Made by a program: the position numbers and the translations under genes
Shown: piece after piece, positions 1-5,522 of the stretch
Numbering within the stretch: the first letter of the stretch is position 1
Layout: every line of letters starts with the position of its first letter
Assembly: GCA_005793785.1 (NCBI GenBank)
Contig: SXPW01000137.1
Location: forward strand, 1 to 7,477
Direction of reading: 5' to 3'
Source of the DNA: Actinomycetota bacterium
GTDB lineage: Bacteria; Actinomycetota; Acidimicrobiia; Acidimicrobiales; Ilumatobacteraceae
DNA: 7,477 nucleotides
The notes under the pieces: model-generated
What the model saw: the letters and a program-made list of their open reading frames with translations, nothing else
What the model was told of the DNA's origin: nothing
Database searches by the model: none

Positions 1-695
1 CGACTCTCCGTCACGTCGAGCACCTCGCCGATTTGGGCGAAGGTGAGATTCTCCTCGTAGTACAACAACAACGTGGTCCGCTCACGCTCGGGCAACTTGC
101 GAATCGCCTCACGCATCGCGCGTCGCAATTCACCGGACTCCATCGCGGCATCGGGATTGGTGGCGCGCTGAAAATCGCTCGATTCGGGCATCGCGTGCGA
201 GTCCATCGCCACGTGATCGAGCGGACCAATCGCACTCGAAGCCACATCGGAGAGCCATTCGTGCAGTTCGTCGCCGGAAATCCCGAGGCGCGCGGAGATT
301 TCGGCGTCGGTGGCGGGACGTCCGAGTTCGTTCTGCAAATCGGTGATGGCGGTTTCGATCTGCCGCGAACGGGCGCGCACCGAACGTGGTACCCAGTCGA
401 GCGCGCGCAGACTGTCGAGGATTGCCCCGCGGATTCTCGGCACCGCGTACGACTCGAACTTCACGCCTGCAGTCGGCGAGTAGCGATCGATCGCCTGCAC
501 CAATCCCACCATTCCGGCACTGACGAGGTCGTTGGTTTCCACGCGCTTGGGGAGACCGGCGGACAAACGACCGGCGACGAACTTGACGAGGGATGCGTAA
601 TGGACCACCAACCAATCCCGCGCCACGGCGTTCTTCGACGTTTGCCAGCGTTGCCACGCGTCGTCGACCGTCAGTCGTTCGGGCCGGGGATTCAT
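1..695 (-). CDS. whiG: RNA polymerase sigma factor, FliA/WhiG (sigma-28) class, 3' end off the window
   Basis: Group 3 sigma factor that directs RNA polymerase to a dedicated promoter set: flagellar genes for FliA, sporulation genes for Streptomyces WhiG. The frame is open from the ATG at 695 to the left edge; 231 codons are visible and roughly 30 C-terminal residues should be missing. Region 2 spans about residues 28-98, with the core-binding and -10 recognition stretch FESYAVPRIRGAILDSLRAL at 80-99. It is followed by DWVPRSVR (100-107), a hallmark of the WhiG/FliA family. Region 3 is about 108-150. Region 4 starts near 188, and its helix-turn-helix begins at LTFAQIGEVLDVTES (217-231), cut by the edge. 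The start codon overlaps the xerC stop as ATGA, implying translational coupling. The family is clear. WhiG versus FliA cannot be decided here, so the symbol follows actinobacterial usage; flagellar or spore genes elsewhere in the genome would settle it. Confidence 0.88.
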   Translation of the reverse strand, partial: MNPRPERLTVDDAWQRWQTSKNAVARDWLVVHYASLVKFVAGRLSAGLPKRVETNDLVSAGMVGLVQAIDRYSPTAGVKFESYAVPRIRGAILDSLRALDWVPRSVRARSRQIETAITDLQNELGRPATDAEISARLGISGDELHEWLSDVASSAIGPLDHVAMDSHAMPESSDFQRATNPDAAMESGELRRAMREAIRKLPERERTTLLLYYEENLTFAQIGEVLDVTES

Positions 696-1603
696 GCGCG
701 GGGATGCGACGCCCCGTACGCCGTCTTCAGTCGCTCCTTGCTCACGTGGGTGTACCGCTGCGTGGTGGCGACATCGGCGTGACCGAGCAACTCCTGCACC
801 GCCCGCAGGTCGGCACCGTTGTCCAGGAGGTGCGTGGCGAACGTGTGGCGCAACGCGTGGGGATGGGTCGGAGACGTGGCGCGGTCGTCGATCAACCGTC
901 GAACATCGCGGGCCGTCATGCGTTTGGTGCGGTGATTGAGGAACAGCGCCAATTCGTCGGCGCCGAGCACCTCGTGTCGAACCTTCAACCAATCGCGCAC
1001 CGATTCGATCGCCGGCTTGCTGACCGGCACCTGGCGTTCCTTGTTGCCCTTGCCCATCACCCTCACCACGCAACGACGCCCATCGATGGAGTCGACGTCG
1101 AGCGAACACAATTCGCTCACGCGCAGACCGCTGCCGTACAGCATCTCGACCACGGCGTCGTCGCGAAGATGACGCCAACGCGGATGCTCGGAGGGATGAT
1201 GTTCGAGCAACGCGCGGAGTTGCTCGGCGGTCAACACCTTGGGCAAGCGACCCTTGTCCGCCGGAGTCTTGACTCCCACGGTGGGATCGACCTTCACCTT
1301 CTTGTTTCGCGTCAACCAACCGAAGTAACGAGCGAGTGCAGCCTTCTTGCGAGCGATGCTGCGCCGAGCCAGCTTGCTCGTGGTGAGAAACGCGACGTAC
1401 GAACGAACGTGCTGCTTGGTCACCTGGGACGGGGCCTTCACGCCATGGCGTGCGACCCATTCCACGAAGAGGCGCACGTCGCGCTGGTACGCGCTCACCG
1501 TGTTGGTCGAAGCCGCCGTCAGTGACACCACGAAGCCGTCGAGATTCCACTGATCGGCTCTGCTCACCTCCAGAACGGTAGTTGCCCACCACACTCGCCA
1601 CAC
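692..1603 (-). CDS. xerC: Tyrosine recombinase XerC-like
   Basis: Site-specific tyrosine recombinase. Family members pair with XerD to resolve chromosome dimers at dif. The 303 residues match the usual XerC/D length of about 300. An N-terminal SAM-like core-binding domain covers about residues 20-105 (note TVSAYQRDVRLFVEWV at 35-50). The catalytic domain covers about 120-295 and all six active-site residues are present: R161 (GLRVSEL), K185 (GKGNKER), H249 and R252 (HALRHTFATHLL), H275 (LLGHADVATTQRYTH) and nucleophile Y284. The start is uncertain. GTG at 1603 lies 9 bp after the dprA stop and is used here; GTG at 1594 and GTG at 1567 are also in frame, none with a well-spaced ribosome site. 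The gene sits in the comM-dprA-xerC-sigma operon. With no att-like repeats, accessory cargo or excisionase nearby, it looks like the housekeeping Xer protein rather than a phage or integron integrase. Confidence 0.92.
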   Translation of the reverse strand: MWRVWWATTVLEVSRADQWNLDGFVVSLTAASTNTVSAYQRDVRLFVEWVARHGVKAPSQVTKQHVRSYVAFLTTSKLARRSIARKKAALARYFGWLTRNKKVKVDPTVGVKTPADKGRLPKVLTAEQLRALLEHHPSEHPRWRHLRDDAVVEMLYGSGLRVSELCSLDVDSIDGRRCVVRVMGKGNKERQVPVSKPAIESVRDWLKVRHEVLGADELALFLNHRTKRMTARDVRRLIDDRATSPTHPHALRHTFATHLLDNGADLRAVQELLGHADVATTQRYTHVSKERLKTAYGASHPRA

Positions 1604-1612
1604 GGGTGCGCG

Positions 1613-2776
1613 TCACGGCGAAACCAACGCTTCCCACCAGCCGGCGTTCGACGTCACCCAGCCGTGGGCTTCGAGACGACCGAGTCGAAGTGCAACATCG
1701 GTGAGCGGAAGTCCGACGCGAGCCACCAATTGGTCGAACGTGAGCGGTGCATGCGCCAACGCGTCGAGCACCACACCCTCTTCGATCGAAGGAGCGATGC
1801 GATGTTCGCAACGGACGCGATCACGCCGATGATCGAGCCCCAAGGCGACGAGCACGTCGGTTGCGTCGCACACCGTTGCCGCACCCTGGGACAACAACAG
1901 ATTGGTGCCCGCACTTGCCGGATTATGCGGCGAGCCGGGGACCGCCATCACGGCGATTCCCCGCTTCAACGCCTCGTCGACGGTGATCATCGAACCGCCC
2001 GTTGCGCGCGACTCGACCACGACCAACACCTCACTCAGCGCCGCCAGGATGCGGTTGCGAAGCGGGAAACGGAAGGCGTCCGGAGCGCAACCCGGCGGCG
2101 ACTCCGACAACACGACGCCGTGTCGCTCGACCTCGCTCCACAGGGCAGCGTGCTCGCGCGGATACACGACATCCACACCTGATGCGACTACGGCAATCGG
2201 TGGGGCAATCGGTGGGGCAATCGGTGGGGCGATCGACGGGGTGATTGATGCAATCCGTGCGTCGAGTGCCCCGCGATGGGCAGCACCATCGATGCCACGA
2301 GCCAAGCCCGACACCACCGCCACGCCCGCTTGCGTGAGGTCGCGCGACAGCGATTTCGCGAAGTGGCGCCCGGACGCGCTCGCCGCGCGAGTGCCCACCA
2401 CGCCGACGCGTCGGTGCCGAAGCGCCGACGGATCGCCGACTGCAAACAGCAACGCGGGTGCGCTCGGATCGCCACGGAGGCACTCGGGATATGCGTCGTC
2501 GTTGGACATGATCACCGTGATGCGACGGGTCGACACCACGTCACTCGTACGAACGAGCAAATCGTGGGTGGCAGCCGCACGCCAGCGACGACCCAGTTCG
2601 TCATGGGTCAACAGCGCAGCGATGCGGGCGGTGGGTGCGATCTCCCCCGTGATGGTGAGCCACGCGGTTTGCGGGCCCAACTCGTGCAACAACAATCGCA
2701 GTCGCTGTGGTCCAACGAGCGGCAGAGAGGCGATGGCAGTAGCGACGATGCGATCGTCGAACCGAGTCACGTCCAT
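1613..2776 (-). CDS. dprA: DNA-processing protein DprA (Smf), with an internal IAPP repeat
   Basis: DprA binds incoming single-stranded DNA in the cytoplasm and loads RecA during transformation; it is also kept in bacteria not known to be competent. The 387 residues comprise an N-terminal helix-hairpin-helix/SAM-like region (about 12-45, LPLVGPQRLRLLL) and the Rossmann-like core (about 85-315). Core motifs are VGVVGTRAAS (124-133), VVSGLARGIDGAAHRGAL (154-171), FRFPLRNRILAALS (235-248), ATGGSMITVDEAL (258-270) and GSPHNPASAGTNLLLSQGA (281-299). The C-terminal winged-helix DML1 domain is about 333-384. Residues 174-198, just before the strand VVASGVDVVYP, hold a proline-rich IAPP tandem repeat in place of the short linker usual in this family. 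The ATG at 2776 is 4 bp after the comM stop; the GGTGA that contains that stop can serve as ribosome site. xerC follows 9 bp downstream. The reading frame is intact. Confidence 0.93.
   Translation of the reverse strand: MDVTRFDDRIVATAIASLPLVGPQRLRLLLHELGPQTAWLTITGEIAPTARIAALLTHDELGRRWRAAATHDLLVRTSDVVSTRRITVIMSNDDAYPECLRGDPSAPALLFAVGDPSALRHRRVGVVGTRAASASGRHFAKSLSRDLTQAGVAVVSGLARGIDGAAHRGALDARIASITPSIAPPIAPPIAPPIAVVASGVDVVYPREHAALWSEVERHGVVLSESPPGCAPDAFRFPLRNRILAALSEVLVVVESRATGGSMITVDEALKRGIAVMAVPGSPHNPASAGTNLLLSQGAATVCDATDVLVALGLDHRRDRVRCEHRIAPSIEEGVVLDALAHAPLTFDQLVARVGLPLTDVALRLGRLEAHGWVTSNAGWWEALVSP
2192..2251. repeat. 12-bp tandem repeat inside dprA (five units, three identical)
   Basis: Plus-strand unit GGCAATCGGTGG occurs three times without change (2192-2203, 2204-2215, 2216-2227). 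A diverged copy GGCGATCGACGG (2228-2239) and a weaker fifth copy GGTGATTGATGC (2240-2251) follow. On the coding (minus) strand each unit encodes four residues, read as IAPP three times and ITPS-like in the degenerate copies. The 12-bp period keeps the frame whatever the copy number, so slippage would add or remove four residues without breaking dprA. Confidence 0.93.
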
Positions 2777-2780
2777 GTCG

Positions 2781-4292
2781 TCACCGAGTTCGACCGCTCA
2801 GCAGCGACAGACTGCCGCGCATTCGCAGCGCCGCCGCCACGTGGCCTTCTTCAACCACCTCGAACTCGCCGTCCAGGTCGGCAATCGTTCGCGCCACGCG
2901 TCGCACGCGATGCAGTCCCCGACCACTGAGACGTCCCACCTCCAATTCGCGACGCAGCAGTGTGCGTGCCGGGGCGCTGAGCGGCGCCACACGATCGAGA
3001 TCGTCGGGAGTAACCGCCGAGTTCAGGCCACCGTTGCGTGTCAGTGATGTGGCGCGAGCCCTCGCCACTCGTGCGCGCACCACGTGCGAGCGCTCCCCTT
3101 CGATGCCGTCCACCAAGTCGTCAACGGACGGCAAACCAACGGCGAATCGCAAGTCGAACCGATCGAGCAACGGTCCCGAGAACCGCCGCAGGTACTTGGC
3201 ACGAGCGGCATCATCACAGACGCATTGTCCCGGCGCTCCGACACCGCACGGACACGGATTGGTCGCAGCCACCAGCAAGAACCGCGCAGGAAACGTGAGC
3301 GTCATGCGCGCACGGGAAACGTTGACGACGCCCTCTTCCAATGGCTGACGCAACGCATCGAGGACGCTCGGGGCGAACTCACCGAGTTCGTCGAGGAACA
3401 ACACTCCCTCGCTCGCCAGCGACACCTCCCCGGGACGCATCGCCGCGGTTCCCCCACCGATGAGCCCGACGAGGGAGATGGAGTGGTGCGGCGCGCGAAA
3501 CGGCGGTGAATCCACGCGTCCGCTCGCCGGCATTGTTACGTGCGCAGCCGAGTGCACCATGGTGCAGGCAAGCGCTTGCTCGTGCCCGAGCGGTGGCAGG
3601 ATCGACGGCAGTCGCCGAGCCAGCATCGACTTGCCCGCACCGGGCGGCCCCACCAACAGCAGATGATGGCCACCCGCCGCCGAGATCTCGAGCGCGTGGC
3701 GTGCAACGGGTTGACCCCGCACGTCGGCGAGGTCGGGAAGCGACGTCTCCTCCGATGTGGTGTCGATTGCTTGGTCGTCGAGCCATGCCGATTCGCCGCG
3801 CAGGCACGCCACCACATGGGCAAGGTCGGATGCCACCGCCACCGCGCTCGCACCGACGGCACGCGCCGCTGCAGCGTTGCCCGCCGCCACCACCACACGG
3901 CGATCGCGAACGGCACCAACGAGTGGCGCCGCCCCCACCACACCGCGCAGTGATCCGTCGAGGCCGAGTTCGGCGACGAAGGCGAAGTCGTTCGCGATCG
4001 TCGGCGGTAGTTGTTCGTCGGCGACGAGCACGGCAATGGCGATCGCCAGGTCGAGACCCGAACCGCCCTTCCGCTCACCACTCGGGGCGAGATTCACCGT
4101 GATGCGTCGATTCGGCCACGTGAAACCGCGCGACAGGAACGCCGCGCGGACCCGATCGCGACTCTCACGACACACTTCATCCGGCTGGCCCACGATGGTG
4201 AAGCCGGGCAGACCGATGCCGACGTGGACTTCGACATCGACGGCACGACCGACGACACCCAACAAGGTGGTGGAACGAACCGTCGCAAACAT
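2781..4292 (-). CDS. comM: ComM/YifB-family AAA+ ATPase (Mg-chelatase-like)
   Basis: YifB/ComM family. In Vibrio and Haemophilus, ComM is a hexameric helicase that drives branch migration during integration of transforming DNA; the role in actinobacteria is inferred. Length is 503 residues, normal for the family. An N-terminal Lon-protease-like ChlI domain covers about 1-165 (VEVHVGIGLPGFTIVGQPDE at 20-39, PSGERKGGSGLDLAIAIA at 70-87). The AAA+ domain has Walker A GPPGAGKS (215-222, K221), Walker B VLFLDE (297-302), and ATNPCPCG (343-350) with a second Cys pair at C357 and C359 that may bind zinc. Then come GPLLDRFDLR (373-382) and a C-terminal YifB domain with SGRGLHRVRRVARTIADL (456-473). 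The ATG at 4292 is chosen because the family starts at this MFATV-type N-terminus and GGAAAGG precedes it. The frame stays open upstream to 4793, but that stretch is antisense to the lipoprotein gene and has no family similarity. First visible gene of the operon. Confidence 0.94.
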   Translation of the reverse strand: MFATVRSTTLLGVVGRAVDVEVHVGIGLPGFTIVGQPDEVCRESRDRVRAAFLSRGFTWPNRRITVNLAPSGERKGGSGLDLAIAIAVLVADEQLPPTIANDFAFVAELGLDGSLRGVVGAAPLVGAVRDRRVVVAAGNAAAARAVGASAVAVASDLAHVVACLRGESAWLDDQAIDTTSEETSLPDLADVRGQPVARHALEISAAGGHHLLLVGPPGAGKSMLARRLPSILPPLGHEQALACTMVHSAAHVTMPASGRVDSPPFRAPHHSISLVGLIGGGTAAMRPGEVSLASEGVLFLDELGEFAPSVLDALRQPLEEGVVNVSRARMTLTFPARFLLVAATNPCPCGVGAPGQCVCDDAARAKYLRRFSGPLLDRFDLRFAVGLPSVDDLVDGIEGERSHVVRARVARARATSLTRNGGLNSAVTPDDLDRVAPLSAPARTLLRRELEVGRLSGRGLHRVRRVARTIADLDGEFEVVEEGHVAAALRMRGSLSLLSGRTR

Positions 4293-4409
4293 GGTCCGCC
4301 TTTCCGGGAGATGCGACCGCAACGGGCCGTCACCTGAGAGAATGAGACGGCGATGAAGATTCTCCGTTCGTGTGTGCGCGACCCGCGGCGAGCGGGCGAG
4401 AAACTTTCG
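4293..4409. promoter_or_regulatory. Divergent intergenic region between comM and the lipoprotein gene
   Basis: These 117 bases separate two genes pointing away from each other, so promoters for both the comM-dprA-xerC-sigma operon and the lipoprotein gene are expected here by layout. I looked for -35/-10 pairs on both strands and found none close enough to consensus to name. If the lipoprotein were started at the upstream in-frame ATG at 4353, the non-coding part would shrink to 60 bases. Confidence 0.4.
4299..4305 (-). promoter_or_regulatory. Ribosome binding site that fixes the comM start
   Basis: On the minus strand GGAAAGG ends 6 bases before the ATG at 4292. It supports this start over the much longer upstream open frame, which has no family match. 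Confidence 0.6.
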
Positions 4410-4814
4410 ATGACTCGGCGGAACCTGTTGCTGGGGTCGGTCGTTCTCACGCTCGTGGCGTGCACCGAGACTCCTCGCACCGCCACCAACTTCTGCCGGG
4501 TGCTTGCCGATCGCCTGACCGAACTCACCACCGCGCCGACCAACAACGACGATGTGCAGCAATTGATCGAGCACTACGACCGTTTGGTGGAGGTTGCTCC
4601 GGTCGAGGTGGAGGACGATTTGGCGACGATCCGCGACCTCTTCGTGCAGGCGTCGGAGGTGAAGGTGAACGATCCGGCGAGCGTTCAGGCCGTGGCCGAC
4701 GCCGCGTACGCCGCCGAGCACGCCGCACAGGATGCGGGAATCTACGTCGGCATCACTTGTGGCGTGGACTTGTCCACCGGACTCGCCGTGCAAGTACCGG
4801 CAGAAACGCCGTAG
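4410..4814 (+). CDS. Small predicted lipoprotein with Tat-like signal, function unknown
   Basis: Predicted 134-residue exported lipoprotein; I do not recognise the family. From the ATG at 4410 the N-terminus is MTRRNLLLGSVVLTLVAC: twin arginines in a T-R-R-x-L-L context, a hydrophobic core, and lipobox LVAC with C18 as the predicted lipidated cysteine. This suggests Tat export, cleavage by signal peptidase II and anchoring outside the membrane. The mature part is acidic and mostly helical-looking. Two further cysteines, in NFCRVLADRL and in GITCGVDL, could form a disulfide. The upstream in-frame ATG at 4353 would add 19 residues before the signal and is less likely. It is the only plus-strand gene here, divergent from comM and convergent with clpP. 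The NFCRVL start of the mature protein resembles small secreted actinobacterial proteins of unknown role, but I claim no homology. Confidence 0.75.
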   Translation: MTRRNLLLGSVVLTLVACTETPRTATNFCRVLADRLTELTTAPTNNDDVQQLIEHYDRLVEVAPVEVEDDLATIRDLFVQASEVKVNDPASVQAVADAAYAAEHAAQDAGIYVGITCGVDLSTGLAVQVPAETP

Positions 4815-4825
4815 GTTGCATCGGA

Positions 4826-4848
4826 CCGCAGCGTTGCGAACGCCGCGG
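4826..4848. terminator. Hairpin between the convergent lipoprotein and clpP genes
   Basis: CCGCAGCGTT (4826-4835) pairs with AACGCCGCGG (4839-4848) across a 3-base loop. That gives ten stem positions with a single A-C mismatch. It starts 11 bases after the lipoprotein stop and ends 2 bases before the clpP stop, so it is placed to end transcripts from both sides. No clear T-tract follows on either strand, so it is a candidate bidirectional terminator or mRNA 3'-end stabiliser rather than a textbook intrinsic terminator. Confidence 0.5.
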
Positions 4849-4850
4849 GA

Positions 4851-5465
4851 TTAGCGAATTTCGCCGCGCTTGACGATGACCTTGTCGACCAAGCCGTACT
4901 CCTTGGCTTGTTCGGCGCTGAACCAACGATCGCGCTCGGAATCGCGCTGGATGTCCTCGACCGCCTTGCCGGAGTGCAACGACGTGAGTTCGGCCATGCG
5001 GCGCTTGATGTAGGCCAACTGCTCGGCCTGAATGGCGATGTCGGCGGCCTGACCGCGCAATCCGGCCAACGGCTGGTGCATCATGATGCGCGCGTTGGGC
5101 AACGAGTAGCGCTTACCGGGTGCTCCCGCGGTGAGGAGGAACTGACCCATGGATGCGGCAAGTCCGACGCATACGGTGGCCACGTCGCAGGAGATGAATT
5201 GCATCGTGTCGTAGATGGCCATGCCGGCGGTGATCGAACCTCCGGGTGAGTTGATGTACAACCACACGTCGCTCTTGGGGTCCTCGCCCTCGAGGAACAG
5301 AAGTTGCGCGCAGATCTGGTTGGCTGCGGCATCGTCGACGTCCGAACCGAGCAGGACCACGCGACTCTTCAGCAGTCGATTGAAGATGTCCGAACGCGAG
5401 TCACCGGCGGCGTCGAGTGCCATCGGGGAGATCGGTTCGTGCGCAGGAAGCAGGGGTGATGTCAT
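4851..5465 (-). CDS. clpP: ATP-dependent Clp protease proteolytic subunit ClpP
   Basis: Serine peptidase that forms the tetradecameric barrel of the Clp protease; unfoldases such as ClpX or ClpC feed it. The 204 residues are normal for ClpP. The catalytic triad is complete: S105 in GLAASMGQF, H130 in MMHQPLAG and D179 in RDSERDRWF, spaced 25 and 49 residues apart as in Escherichia coli ClpP. The oxyanion-hole loop INSPGGSITAG (71-81), the handle helix GLRGQAADIAIQAEQL (135-150) and the AEQAKEYGLVDKVI end are typical. The first 20-25 residues are variable and probably a propeptide. The ATG at 5465 is used; a second in-frame ATG at 5423 is possible, neither having a strong ribosome site. No clpX, tig or second clpP is in view, although actinobacteria commonly carry clpP1-clpP2 as a pair. 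The gene lies 57 bp after the PLP enzyme on the same strand and converges with the lipoprotein gene. Confidence 0.96.
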   Translation of the reverse strand: MTSPLLPAHEPISPMALDAAGDSRSDIFNRLLKSRVVLLGSDVDDAAANQICAQLLFLEGEDPKSDVWLYINSPGGSITAGMAIYDTMQFISCDVATVCVGLAASMGQFLLTAGAPGKRYSLPNARIMMHQPLAGLRGQAADIAIQAEQLAYIKRRMAELTSLHSGKAVEDIQRDSERDRWFSAEQAKEYGLVDKVIVKRGEIR

Positions 5466-5522
5466 GCGCGCAAGGCTAACGCTTTCGCCCGCTGCGATTC
5501 GTTCTTCGGCGTGCGAGACATT
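5466..5522 (-). other. 57-bp gap upstream of clpP
   Basis: Space between the stop of the PLP enzyme gene and the clpP start. It is long enough for a clpP promoter, but I see no convincing -35/-10 pair and no CtsR-like or ClgR-like palindrome. clpP may have its own promoter here or may be read through from the PLP genes. Confidence 0.3.

Noticed and set aside
130..657. Minus-strand frame of 175 codons in the sigma factor region
   Set aside because: It is out of frame with the sigma factor, whose regions 2 to 4 read continuously from 695 to the left edge.
593..1525. Plus-strand open frame of 310 codons over xerC
   Set aside because: Antisense to a recombinase with all six catalytic residues; the translation shows no recognisable motif.
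692..1603. Integrase of a mobile element or integron
   Set aside because: No att repeats, tRNA target, excisionase or cargo genes nearby; the gene lies inside a conserved chromosomal operon and looks like XerC.
2192..2251. CRISPR-like or non-coding regulatory repeat
   Set aside because: The units are direct, only 12 bp, without spacers, and keep the dprA frame; a coding tandem repeat explains them.
1902..3047. Plus-strand open frame of 381 codons across dprA and the end of comM
   Set aside because: Low-complexity, Arg/Thr/Ala-rich translation with no domain; it mirrors the codon bias of two well-supported minus-strand genes.
4293..4793. Upstream extension of the comM frame by 167 residues on the minus strand
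   Set aside because: It lies antisense to the lipoprotein gene, has no family similarity, and the known ComM N-terminus begins at the ATG at 4292 with a ribosome site before it.
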